From the NCBI GenBank assembly GCA_037893245.1, contig JBAIAA010000804.1, forward strand, positions 682,001 through 746,000: a stretch of 64,000 bases of DNA. The letters run 5' to 3'. Of the stretch, positions 1-10,500 are shown one piece after another. A program made the position numbers and the translations under genes. This DNA comes from Crossaster papposus (Eukaryota > Echinodermata > Asteroidea > Velatida > Solasteridae). The notes beneath the pieces were generated by a model. It saw only the letters and a list, made by a program, of their open reading frames with translations, was not told the origin of the DNA and ran no database searches. Every line of letters begins with the position of its first letter. Within the stretch, counting starts at the first letter, position 1.

Positions 1-679
1 AAAAATTAAAGAACACTTTGACTGAGATATGAAAACAAAGAAATCATTAACCCTAACCCTGCTGAATCCAACAGAAATGATAATCCAACCAGTTGACATT
101 TCAGTTGGAACTTGTTGGATTTAGCAGGCAAGTCATTTGATATATTCCGGAACGCATTCAGAATCGCATTCTGTTGGTTTAGAGGGAAATAACGCCAAGC
201 TGGACTCTGTTGGATCCAACACCAAAAAATAAAAAATAAGAAACAGTTGGATCTACAGTAGTTTGATTTAGCAGGCAATTAGTCATTTTAAATATTCAGG
301 TACCCAACAACATAATGATTTGGAGTGTTTTGGATTGAGCAGTAAAAGTCACATCAGTTACAGATGGACTCTTGGATTTAGTAGGCATGTACTGTGGAAC
401 CATTAGTGGTTAGGGTGTATTGAAATTATATGGAGATCTACATGTGCCTGTACACACAACAATTTAAGAGGAATGTTACCGAATCCTTAAAAAAAATGTT
501 ACATATAATGTAGAAATCAACAGAAGCAACTTTATACCTTGCTGCTGGGATCTGCTTTCTAAAATCATTCTAAATCTTATTGGATTTTAAGGGATCTGAG
601 ATTAAGGAGATTAAATTGATACTTGGTTCGTACACATTAGATACATGTACATGTACCGGTACATAAAGGCCTTTACTTA

Positions 680-1191
680 GGCCAGCATTTTTTTATTTAT
701 TGGATTACAAACATATAAACACAAAAATTGGCACTACAAAACTTAAAAATACAATTTTTTAATATTTGTTTTTTTACAAACAACTATTTTATCCAGGATC
801 GGTGGACCAAAACAAAAACTGGGTGCACATTTAACAGGTCAATACATCTATGGTTTACATACATTAAACTGATGGAAAATATGTTTATAATCGCTCGATC
901 CAACCGTGCGCTGGCTACAGGTACGTGTGTGCAAAATATGCTCCTGTGCCGCACAGATACCTGTAAGTCCGCAAAAATATCGTTGGCATTTATAGTATCC
1001 ATGTATGCTTTGGTAAACAAATCCAACTTCCTAAAAACACTGCGTCGGGGAAAAAATACAGTCCATATATTTTGTTTTCAAAATATAAAAAATCCCAAGT
1101 CGGGGAAAAAATGTAGTAAATTTTCGCATTATAGATTGCATTATTCGTAGTCGGCGGGTATGTAATCCAATAAATAAAAAAATGCTGGCCT
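680..1191. mobile_element. MITE with ~30-bp inverted ends
   Basis: Left end AGGCCAGCATTTTTTTATTT at 680 and its reverse complement ending near 1190 match over about 30 bases, continuing TATTGGATTAC. Both ends also carry AATAAA-like strings in opposite directions. The interior has overlapping reading frames on both strands, none recognisable. Family not assigned. Confidence 0.65.
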
Positions 1192-1278
1192 TAATGACAC
1201 CTCTCATCACTTCAAAATCCTGCAATCATGTCAATTACAAGACATGTATCCTTGTTTTTCTAAAAATAACTTTTCATA

Positions 1279-1505
1279 TTAACGAGTTCGCGCCGGGATT
1301 ATTTTAACATCACCGAGCCGAGGCGCGGGATTATTTTTTACGAAACTCGATCTGAGGCGGGTGCAGGATGATGGTCCTGGGATGCAAACCCGCGCATTTT
1401 TGGCCTTGCTCGCTGCTGACAGACATTTTCGGCCTTGCTCGTGACATGTTTATGTGTCATCCATTTTGAATCTGGGAAAAACTGTGCGTGTATATACGTC
1501 CACGG
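1279..1505 (+). mobile_element. TTAA MITE family 'CCAGTTCGCGCC', copy 1
   Basis: Starts TTAACGAGTTCGCGCCGGG and continues with the family body (ATTATTTTAACATCACCGAG, GAGGCGGG, GCCTTGCTCG, TGTGTCATCC, TATATACGTCC). The right end is degraded. Related copies lie at 14661, 15331, 20296, 24816, 29461, 46340 and 46763. Complete copies have ends CCAGTTCGCGCC next to TTAA, typical of Kolobok or piggyBac-type non-autonomous elements. Confidence 0.65.
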
Positions 1506-2035
1506 ACTCCACGCATTGGCGGCCTACGCACTCTTGCAACCAAAACTAGGATTTTGGTTTGTAATGTTTGTAATGTTCACATAAACTTGAAAGAGATGGT
1601 GTGCCGTTTCTAGAAAGCACTTCATTGTTTCACCAGAGGGCATCTTCCAAATCGATGTCAACTTGTCAAGACTGCAAACTGCAATATACAAGACAACATT
1701 TTGTCCTGCCAATTAAATCACTCTCAAAAAAACTATCATGACATTTCTTACAATGTTAAAACAACAGTTTATTATCTGTGAAACAAGGTGAACACCTAAA
1801 ATTGGTGTCATCAGGATACACTATTTTTTTCTACCTTGTCTCTGTGAAGTATTTCTTGATAGCCTGATCAAACTTGCTTGTCATTGGATAGTCAGGGGAT
1901 TTGATCAAACCCAGGTGAATTTCCCTGGCAAGTGGGGGCTGGCAACTTGTCGAGATGCTTTTGGAACTGGCTAGGATACTATCTCGCTGCTCCAACTCAA
2001 TCTTGGCAAGCTACAGAACGAAGAAGTGTTAAAAG

Positions 2036-2493
2036 ACCGGCGGTTAACCGGCGGTTCACCGGCGGTTCACCGGCGGTTCACCGGCGGTTCACCGGCGGTT
2101 CACCGGCGGTTCACCGGCGGGTTAACCGGCGGGTGACTGGCGGGTGACCGGCGGGTGACCGGCGGGTGACCGGCGGGTGACCGGCGGGTGACCGGCGGGT
2201 GACCGGCGGGTGACCGGCGGGTGACCGGCGGGTGACCGGCGGGTGACCGGCGGGTGACCGGCGGGTGACCGGCGGGTGACCGGCGGGTGACCGGCGGGTG
2301 ACCGGCGGGTGACCGGCGGGTGACCGGCGGGTGACCGGCGGGTGACCGGCGGGTGACCGGCGGGTGACCGGCGGGTGACCGGCGGGTGACCGGCGGGTGA
2401 CCGGCGGGTGACCGGCGGGTGACCGGCGGGTGACCGGCGGGTGACCGGCGGGTGACCGGCGGGTGACCGGCGGGTGACCGGCGGGTAACCGGC
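2036..2493. repeat. 11-bp GC-rich minisatellite, two sub-arrays
   Basis: About 40 uninterrupted 11-bp units. The first block (about 2041-2118, ~7 units) reads GGTTCACCGGC; the second (about 2128-2493, ~33 units) reads GGGTGACCGGC. The change occurs at a single junction, with one or two hybrid units. The unit is not a multiple of three, so long open frames in every phase (Arg/Ser/Pro/Ala/Gly/His/Thr repeats) are by-products. Confidence 0.95.
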
Positions 2494-3192
2494 AGAAAAC
2501 TCGGTGCTTACGGTAAACGTATTTCACGCGTTAGCGAGGAATTTCAATCTCTGAGCATGGGTACATCCCGTAACTAAGGCTTACAGGGTTTGCGCAAAAT
2601 TTTTCTGATAGCGCGGTTAGCGGAAAATGGTGACCGTAAGTGCGGAATTCTGTGGTTAGCAGAGCCAAGAAATTGGGCCCAGTTTTGTAAAATTGGTTCA
2701 TATTTAAAAAAATACACATAAATTGCCACTTCTGCAAGAATGAACATTCATTTTTGTATAACAACTGTAGCAACAGCTTCAATAAACTTCAATGTTTTCA
2801 TGGCCTTACAAAAGAAAGATCACGAACGAACTAGTAGTAGTAGTAACGAACACAATAATCGGACTCGGCCCATGACCTAAAGTATCTGATGTACTGTACG
2901 GCTGATTGTTCAGTGACCCGTGAGCTCATTCTAGTTACATGTTGGTTGGATAGGTACATACTGTACGTGTTCCCTTACAAGCACGTACTCATTTATACGC
3001 CACATGTGGATAATCAATTATGAAATCATCCTGGTCTTCTTCAATTGATGGTCTTCTTCGGTTTTCGATGGTCTTCTACTTGGGTAGTTCTGGGAGTTTT
3101 TGAAACTTGAAATCTGTTTCCATTATTCGCGTTTTTTATCGGGTAGCCGCGTTCCCAAACTACATTGTACCTGTATGCACACCCTTACTTAC

Positions 3193-4578
3193 CCTTATGG
3201 AAACCACCGCCTCTGGTTGTATGAGCCGTGATGGATGATGCTGGAGATTAAACCACAGTCGAGGCGAGAGAAATAAGACATCATTTTCTGGAAATAATTC
3301 ATGTTCTCCATCCATTCTCTCCTTGTCATTTGATACATCTGCAACATTTATATCATTGCCATCTTTTAAATCAGAGGCTGTCCCAAACCGTTTCTGATCA
3401 ATGACAAACACTTGGGCAAGATGGGCAGATTCTTTGGCAGTCGTGGCAGATTCGGTATCTGCCGCCTTGGGGCTTTCAGGAAATTTTTGATCATCCAGAC
3501 TGCCATTTATTTGCTGTCCTGAACCTGGTTGATCAACCAACTCTCCGACTCTGTCGCTTTCTCCTGGGCTTTCCCCTGGGCTTTCCCCACGAGGAATGGA
3601 CACAACCACCCAACTGCCATTTAAGGCACAGAGTTCAATGAGAGTGGCTTTAGTGACACCAACTCTTAATTCCATCTCACACTGCTCCTGGGTGCATGTA
3701 AGGTGATTGACAGTTGCAGTCAAGTGGGTCGAGATTTTGGGAATAATCACTGGTCTCAAGTAAAGTATGTTAGGGACTTCTTTTTGACAGGCAAATTCAG
3801 ATATGATAAATGGCTCTGGAAACCCATCATGAAAACCATTGCTCAAGGCTTTACCGTCAATCTCCTTTTGTCCACCGAGTAAATTATCTACATCAGAGTG
3901 CCCACTGTCATGACTGTCATCCATTTGTGTGATTACGATAGAGGTATTGACAGATATGATACCCTGCATTACGGGTTCACATTCAAGAGCAATCAGGTCC
4001 TGGTAATTTGCGAGAGTGTGAATCTCATCCCTACTAAACTTGTGAATCACAGGTGCAAGGAATTCATCACCAGAACGAACCAGGACCTTTTGCTGGCATG
4101 TCGACACCAGCAGCTCTGTGCTGAAAAGACGATTTCGTGCCCACTCGTAACACCTGGCTGACCTTGCCCCAAACACAACTTTGGTCAGAGGAAAAGCCTT
4201 AACTACACGTATGAAGACATCCTCCGAGTCGGTAATCCCGTAATGGCTGTGGAACCGCTCAGTGGCATACAACGTCAGGATCCCAGGACTTTCTGACACC
4301 TGGCACAGCGAAATCGACCTTCGAACCAGCTCATCACTCAGAATGTGTAAACAAGCGAACAGTTCGACATCACGGCCATATTCTACGGACGTACCCGATG
4401 CCGATCGAATTAAGGACACAATAACGTAATTATCAAACTTTTCCCCAAGCAATAGGTGGGATGCACCTTTTGATATGCCCAGATGGAGTGGGTTATGATT
4501 GACGGCAAAGTTAAATCGGGAAAACTTCGCCGGAATTTTATCCGGTTTTCCTCCTCCGACATCAGCCATATCAGCCAT
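3193..4578 (-). CDS. PEX6: PEX6-like peroxisomal AAA-ATPase, exon 1 (partial gene)
   Basis: PEX6 pairs with PEX1 at the peroxisome membrane to extract ubiquitinated PEX5 receptor using ATP. The frame reads 462 codons from the ATG at 4578 (MADMADVGGG; a second ATG at 4569 is possible) to a donor, AAGG|GTAAGT, at 3193/3192, in phase 0. It covers only the N-terminal region, not the AAA modules. Resemblance to vertebrate PEX6, judged by eye: LECEPVMQGIISVNTSIVI resembles human LETRPALQGLLGPGTRLAV, and LFLSPRLWFNLQHHP fits the later LAFNLGCDP segment. A single long first exon is also the vertebrate PEX6 arrangement. The middle is acidic and serine-rich with a short GESPGESPGES repeat. PEX1 or another type II AAA N-domain protein is the alternative. 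Downstream exons lie below 3192 and were not recognised. Confidence 0.72.
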
Positions 4579-4680
4579 CCCGCCCGCGCGCTCGCACAAT
4601 CGATATGTTGTGGGCGGTGTAGGCAGGTTCCTTTGTGTGATGAAACGTAAACAACACTAGGTCGTTATACATTTATTGGA
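4579..4680 (-). promoter_or_regulatory. Likely 5' UTR and promoter of PEX6-like gene
   Basis: Short GC-rich stretch (CGCCCGCGCGCTCGCAC) directly upstream of the minus-strand start codon, falling off to AT-rich DNA by about 4660. No TATA box was seen. Position and base composition are the only evidence. Confidence 0.3.
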
Positions 4681-5757
4681 GCACGGGACTGGGGAGCCAG
4701 ACTGTTATTCCGCAATATGTATGTATACGCATATACCCAGCACGAAAAATTGGAAGCACTTTTGACCCCCTGTAATTTGTAGGACATTACACATCCTACA
4801 GTCCTACACAAAACCTGCAGTGGGCGCGCTGTACAATGTGTGATATAGTACATGGCCGTACAGTGCAAGCAGTCAAATACGGCGCTCATTGTAACCAACA
4901 CAAAAATAGAAAGAAAGAGCGCCGCCTGGTGACGCTCATTAGACTGGCCATATTTTTTGACTAGAAATTAAAGATTAAGACTACTAGAATAATTTTCTTT
5001 TCAAATTTATCAGGGTTGACCGAATGAAATTTGTTGTACGTATACTCCACACAAACCACCCCTAGACTGGTGGCCCACCAGCTCTGGGCCCAGGTATCAA
5101 TGTAGCCCGCCGCCTCTATGCCAAATAGACCCACGTATTGGTCTTTTTTTTGTGAACGGAATCCCCCGAGTTGGAAGCCACGGGTCACCAATTCTTGATT
5201 TCCACAAATATTTCTACAATCAGTCCAATTTATAGGTCCCCGGGACCTCTTATTCAAAATTACCGGAGGGATCACAAAAATATTAATGAGCTCGCGCGCA
5301 GTCATTTTCAGAGATTTACTCACATGCACCCATAGGATCCTACAGATTACATGGAGAGATAATCGCTGCCACAGTACAATGATGCACTCTTTCCGCAATT
5401 TATTGAAGACTGGTACCATATACAAACGTATACGCCTTAATCGTGGGGGGAGTGCAGCTTAAGACTATTTTGGATTAATCCACATTTTGATAGGGATGTT
5501 GTAACATACTGTCAAATGCGTGTCAAATCATGGAGAAAAGAATCTTCCCATCTCTCCGTTTGATACAATTTATTGTTAATATTAGTAACATACCAATTTT
5601 CTTTCTAGTATAAATAACCTCCATCTGAAATGGCTAATGCTAAGGAGAACAATCTCAAATCTTCATTTTGTCCTCCAATTACATAGAGCTATAATAAATT
5701 AATATATCTCTATGTCCAATTATCACTAATTTATTGGATTCGCCCAAAGATTATGTA

Positions 5758-5862
5758 TAGGAGAATACACGAGAAAGTGTGGATTCGTAATTACGAATTC
5801 ACGAGGCGCGAAGCGCCGAGTGGATTCTTAAATACGAATCCACACTTGCGAGTGTATTCTCT
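5758..5862. repeat. Imperfect 100-bp inverted repeat (GATTCGTA/TACGAATCC)
   Basis: Outer arms GAGAATACAC and GTGTATTCTC enclose AAGTGTGGATTCGTA and TACGAATCCACACTT, with a GGCGCGAAGCGCC core. The same ATTCGTA...TACGAATCCACAC unit reappears three times at 7367-7493. The two clusters may be subterminal parts of one degraded element spanning about 5.76-7.5 kb. Confidence 0.6.
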
Positions 5863-6974
5863 GACTTAAACCATTGCGTCAAAAGAGGTATTGTCATTAA
5901 CTACCCAGTTGAGTGGAGATGAAAAGGAATGCATATATTGTGGCCATAGACGTAATTTACATGAGGCCAACTAAAAAAAAAAATGTTTATCGTCACCACC
6001 CGCTTCTTTTTTTTAGAGGCCGCCTCCTTTTTTTTTTTCACAATTTTTTTATTTTTATTATCTTAAAAAAAAAATATATAATAATAATAACTAGAACTAC
6101 GTCTGTTCGAAGAACAGAACATAGGGCCTTTTCGCATTTTTCCCCCCGTAAAAACCATTCAAAAGGAATTTTAAACATTAAAAGTAATCAAAACGAATTT
6201 AGGTTATTTAAACAGATTAAAGGTAATTTAAAGTGATTAAAACGATAACGTCACACATTTGTAAACTCTTGGTGAACTACCTAACCAAACCCAATACACA
6301 ATTATTTAAATTTTAGCATGATCCGTTGCTGAGATATGGCTTCAAGGTCTTAAAACGTAATAAATTACATACAATTGAATGATGGCTTCAAGTCTTTTCA
6401 TTCTAACTTTCGGTCTGGTGACGTCATATTTTTTTTCTCCCGGTCAAATTGTTTCTAACATGAAGCTATTATATACATCAATTATAAAGTGATTTCAGCA
6501 AACTTCGCCACACACATCAACTGAATATTAATTTTGAACCTGCCGGTTTTGAAAAGTACACTAGCCAAACACTAACATCGTTTAAAGTAAGTTCATATCA
6601 TTTTTCACCTTCAAATTATAAGGCACTTTCGGTTTGGACCGAAGGAAGGGTCACGTGATTTCTTACACACGAGATAAAATGAAGATCCTGGATTATCCTA
6701 TCAATTGCCACAAACCTAAAGTCCCGGTCCTTCGCGCGTGATTTGTTATTGATTTTCAAAGATTAAATAAATTGCACCTTTAATATGACGTCACTACGAT
6801 GTCTGTCTTCTAGACACGAGCTCACTATAGGGTCTTCACTTGGGTAAAGTTTTGTTTGGATACGACTTGTTATGAAAAGTGCTTATACGAAAGAACGTGT
6901 ACAAAGTCTATTGCATTTTGGTCCCAAAACGAAAAAGTAACAAAAAGTAAAACAAAAATCAGAACAAAAACAAA

Positions 6975-7002
6975 GGCTTTTTCGCAAATTTGCGAAAAAG
7001 CC
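6975..7002. repeat. Perfect 28-bp palindrome
   Basis: GGCTTTTTCGCAAA followed directly by its exact reverse complement TTTGCGAAAAAGCC, with no loop. It sits in A-rich DNA and resembles a hairpin or cruciform site. Function unknown. Confidence 0.9.
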
Positions 7003-7657
7003 AATTAAAAAAGATAATACAATTTTAAGATCGTAATTTAGACTTTAGCATCACTGTGTATATGCTGTGAAGATATATTTGTTTCTAATGGGAAGGCTAG
7101 GGTGTGACGTGTATGGTGCATACATGATCGACCCACATGGATTTTGATTTTTATTTCAAATAGAAAGATAGGGTGTGACAAGTTCACTACGCCGTGACCC
7201 ATATTAAAATGTGTCGAGCGGCTATTAAAAAAAAAAAAGACCTCCTCCTTCCTTCTAAAAAAAATCTTGACGCTAAACATGTTTGTTTTATTATTTGGCC
7301 TAAAGGAGGTTCTCGAGGCTCTTACGTAATTAGGGTTGGATTAGGCTTGAGGAATTGAATAACCGTGGATTCGTAATTGTTACAAATGTAGGCAAGATAA
7401 AAACCGTTCCGAATCCACACTTTACTGAAGATTCGTAGATACGAATCCACACTTATTGTCCAAAGCGTTGATTCGTAGATACGAATCCACACTTTTAACA
7501 ATAGCGTGACGTCATAGCAATGGTTTAAATATCTATATACATTGGCTCTCCCGAGATTCAAAATTATGTCTAAAGACCTTGATATTTAAACCAAAAGAGA
7601 ATGTCATAATGTTTGACTGATATTAAAGCATTTAGTTATTTAGTTATTTATATAAGC

Positions 7658-7966
7658 AGGTCAATTTATGACAAACAACCACCTGACCCACCACAAATTG
7701 CAACAAAAGGTTTCCCAGTGGTTTTCATTCCTACTGGATATATTGATCAACAACAACAAAAGTCTACAAAAATCTGGCCTCCGGAAATGGGTTAAAACTG
7801 GGTCATTTCCAAGATTGCCGCCGCCGGGCTTCAAAATCACTAAAACAGTTCTTCTTTACTAATTGTGATAGAAACATAATTGTTGGTTCTAGTCCATGGT
7901 TTTAAGGGGTGGGTAATCCACTGGTGTCATTTAGTTTCAGATCTGGGCAGTATTTAACCTGAAATC
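7658..7966 (+). repeat. Left terminal inverted repeat of 5.5-kb element
   Basis: Matches the reverse complement of 12875-13182 over its whole length. Differences are mainly substitutions and a few small indels, concentrated around 7738-7765 and the outermost 25 bases. Confidence 0.9.
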
Positions 7967-8648
7967 CAAGATGGCGGCAAAAGATTAGGGGTGTAAAATA
8001 AATAAATTGCATAATTTGCTTTGGTGGACGTGGTGTCGCCTGAGAGCCACGCGGAACTCGCTTGTATAATTACCTATCATTATGACAACTCGATACGCGT
8101 TTGTGATTAACGTTTGGTTGCTGGTCTGCTGGACTGATCATCGATAAGTCAGCGATGTACGCAGATCGCAATATCTAGTTTTATGTCTTATTCAGGTTTG
8201 AAGAATGAGCGCTCCTGAGATTTCCAAAGATAGGTGTCTATAATTATTTGCAAGAAGAGGCTTGGGGATGGAGGTGACGTTGTGCAAATTCGTCAGAAGG
8301 GCGCTGATGGCATCAATGCAGCCAGTGTTCAGAGAGGTGACAACGTTGATGTTGTGGCTGGATGCAAGGTACACACGGACTGTCGTAAACGGTACATAAA
8401 TCAACATTACATCCTGAATCAACAGAAGAAACAAGGACCATCCAAACCCTCCATGAAGCGAAGTTTACGTGTGTTGACCGGACCTTTCGACAGCAAATCT
8501 GACTGCTTGTTTTGTGGGACCACAGTGCACTTTGGAAGTTCTGACTACGAGTTTTGTGAAGACCGACAACTTTGCCAAAACCATTCGGGGGTGCTGTGAG
8601 AATTGGTCCGATGATTGGACATTCTCAGTGAAAGGGCGGATTAAGTAC

Positions 8649-8924
8649 TGTAACGAAAAGCGTTGTCTGGGGTCGACACACACACAGGAAGGAAACTGAC
8701 ACAAGTATTCTGTGGTTTCGGTGATTCTAAGGTCGTTTTAATGCACTCCTTCTCTGGTCACAAACACTGACATGACGCTTACCGCTATCGCGCGGCCCTG
8801 GAACTGGTCTAAACCGGTTCGGCGTATGCGCTATCCAGAACGGGTTTCCCTGGCGTACCGTCAGGGGATTACACCATGGAATCGCTCTAGTGCCCTCTAT
8901 CGGCCAACCGGCACAAACGTTACA
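8649..8924 (-). repeat. LTR (3' end of the minus-strand element)
   Basis: Nearly identical to 10224-10500. Termini TG...CA; adjacent to the G-rich tract on the internal side. Confidence 0.85.
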
Positions 8925-9129
8925 CAGCCCCCCACGAAGACCTTGTTTGCCCCCAAACAAGACGGTGGGCGGCCGCCGCACACCTGGAAGACCCGCACCG
9001 GAAAGCGCACAACGCCAACAATTACACAACAATTTACATTACAAAAAAATGAAAAGTTCAAAAGTTCCCGCCTAGTAGGTGGGAGGTGGCCTGAAACTGC
9101 TCCCAGAATTCCGGTGGAATGTCTCTCCA

Positions 9130-9530
9130 CGCCTGGGCCGTCTCCCCGAGGCGCGTGCGTGGTCCGACTCCGTCGCGCATGCGCAGTCCGACTCTGTGCG
9201 CATGCGTGGTCCAACTCCGAGGCGCATGCGTGGTCCGACTCCAAGGCGCATGCGTGGTCCGACTCCAAGGCGCACGCGTGGTCCGCCAGACGACCCCTAG
9301 CTCTGGCACACCCCCAGCTCCGGCACACCCCCAGCTGTTAAGACTTGACTGCAACTGCGACTGTGTCTGGCTCCTGTGACTGGCTCCTGCGACCGGTGCC
9401 TGCGACTGCGCCTGGCTCCTGTGGCCGCGACTGTAACTGCCTCTTGCGACTACGACTGGCTCTTGTGACTGATCTGACTGTGACCGTGACTGGTTTCCTC
9501 TGACTGCAACTGGTCTCTGCGGCTAACGAC
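9130..9530. repeat. Degenerate tandem repeats inside LTR element
   Basis: Units built on GCGCATGCGTGGTCCGACTC (9160-9290), then CTGGCTCCTGCGACTGCG-like units (9350-9530). They explain the overlapping open frames on both strands here. Confidence 0.75.
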
Positions 9531-9794
9531 TGGCTTAGAGAGCGTGGGCGTCCTGGCGAGGCCCCGCCCCCGCTGCGCCGACGGACCCGGCTCGGAATCG
9601 TTCCGAGTGGAACGAAACGTCTGCCGCGCCGCCGTTCACAGCATGGGCCGGGCCCCCCCGGACTCGGTTTAATTCCTGCAGAAGATCCAGAGAATGTCTG
9701 GACGAGGCCCCGCCCCCCACTGCATCCCGCGGGCACAGCTCGGAATCGCCCCGTGTGGAGCGAGACGTCTGCTGCGCCGCCGTCTACAGCATGG

Positions 9795-9798
<4 letters not shown>

Positions 9799-9831
<33 letters not shown>
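9799..9831. repeat. Poly-C tract inside LTR element
   Basis: About 33 consecutive cytosines, preceded by two related copies of a GAGGCCCCGCCCCC-containing segment (9550-9650 and 9700-9790). Length may be unreliable in assembly. Confidence 0.85.
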
Positions 9832-9832
<1 letters not shown>

Positions 9833-10223
9833 ACACAAGCCTGGTAGCGGACCCGGACAAATATGGGGAAGGGCGCCCTCTCTCCAAATCGGAGTGGACG
9901 CACTAAAGCCCCCAGCCATTGGCGCATGTCCCGAAATTCCCCGCTATCCTTCTCTAACTCCTCCCCCAGGAAACATCCAGACTCCCAGGTCCCCATAAGT
10001 ACCTCCCTAGAGTTCCCCAAAACATCCCTAAAGAAGGCCTCTAACTCCGCCAGCGTGATGTACGGAATGCACCGGCTCCCGGGCCCCGCTCCCCGGGCCC
10101 GCACTCCAGCTCGCCTCCCCGCCGCAGGGCGAGTCGGCCGCCACACCATCATGGTTTCGTGAAAACATGAAACAACTTCACCTGGTTTCCTTAGTCCTCC
10201 TGCATGCCAACCGCTGCCACTAA

Positions 10224-10500
10224 TGTAACGAAAAGCCGAGCGTTGTCTGGGGTCGACACACACACAGGAAGGAAACTGACACAAGTATTCTGTGGTTTCG
10301 GTGATTCTAAGGTCGTTTTAATGCACTCCTTCTCTGGTCACAAACACTGACATGACGCTTACCGCTATCGCGCGGCCCTGGAACTTGTCTAAACCGGTTC
10401 GGCGTATGCGCCAGAACGGGTTTCCCTGGCGTACCGTCAGGGGATTACACCATGGAATCGCTCTAGTGCCCTCTATCGGCCAACCGGCACAAACGTTACA
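10224..10500 (-). repeat. LTR (5' end of the minus-strand element)
   Basis: Nearly identical partner of 8649-8924. Flanked outside by GTAC, the target duplication. Confidence 0.85.

Larger units (their letters stand above)
1..3192. other. PEX6 intron or 3' flank with repeats
   Basis: Non-coding as far as can be read. The first 400 bases hold three degenerate copies of a TTGGATTTAGCAGGCA-like motif (about 116, 262 and 372) and a short AACCCTAACCCT stretch near 48-60. A MITE, a copy of a TTAA MITE and an 11-bp minisatellite follow and are listed separately. Because the PEX6-like exon at 3193-4578 ends in a canonical donor and reads leftwards, this stretch should be its first intron. No exon for the AAA domains was recognised on the minus strand here, so the intron probably runs off the window. 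Confidence 0.5.
4681..7657. other. Intergenic DNA between PEX6-like gene and TIR element
   Basis: No recognisable gene. A 154-codon minus-strand open frame at 4961-5425 has no family I recognise and no convincing start. The stretch contains poly-T/poly-A tracts (6000-6070), an imperfect 100-bp inverted repeat (5758-5862), a perfect 28-bp palindrome (6975-7002) and further copies of ATTCGTA/TACGAATCCACAC around 7367-7493. Confidence 0.5.
8649..10500 (-). mobile_element. Small non-autonomous LTR retroelement
   Basis: Two direct repeats of about 276 bp (8649-8924 and 10224-10500), each beginning TGTAACG and ending CGTTACA, flank a GC-rich 1.3-kb interior. The 4-bp direct repeat GTAC lies on both outer sides and the host ORF resumes in register, showing a clean insertion. 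On the minus strand a TGGCAGCGG primer-site-like string follows the upstream LTR and a G-rich tract (GTGGGGGGCTG) precedes the downstream LTR, so it reads right to left. The interior is too short for pol and none was seen; a Gag-like stretch is the most that can be suggested. It is a broken or non-autonomous fossil. The two LTRs are nearly identical, so insertion is probably recent. Family not assigned. Confidence 0.8.

Noticed and set aside
45-62. Telomere or subtelomeric sequence from AACCCTAACCCT strings
   Set aside because: Only one or two units at a time, scattered through the window and partly carried by MITEs; no long array.
728-1150. Overlapping frames of 140 and 80 codons on opposite strands
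   Set aside because: They lie inside a MITE bounded by inverted repeats and show no recognisable domain. Tested by eye as a possible PEX6 exon and not supported.
2111-2527. 138-codon Arg/Ser/Pro/His repeat frame
   Set aside because: Product of an 11-bp minisatellite open in all three phases; no start, splice or homology evidence.
4961-5425. 154-codon minus-strand frame
   Set aside because: Composition is plausible, but no family was recognised, the first codon context is poor and it ends in a poly-Ile/Phe run. Kept only as a remark in the intergenic entry.
9058-9919. Several frames rich in Gly, Arg, Pro or Ala
   Set aside because: They come from tandem repeats and a poly-C tract within the small LTR element.
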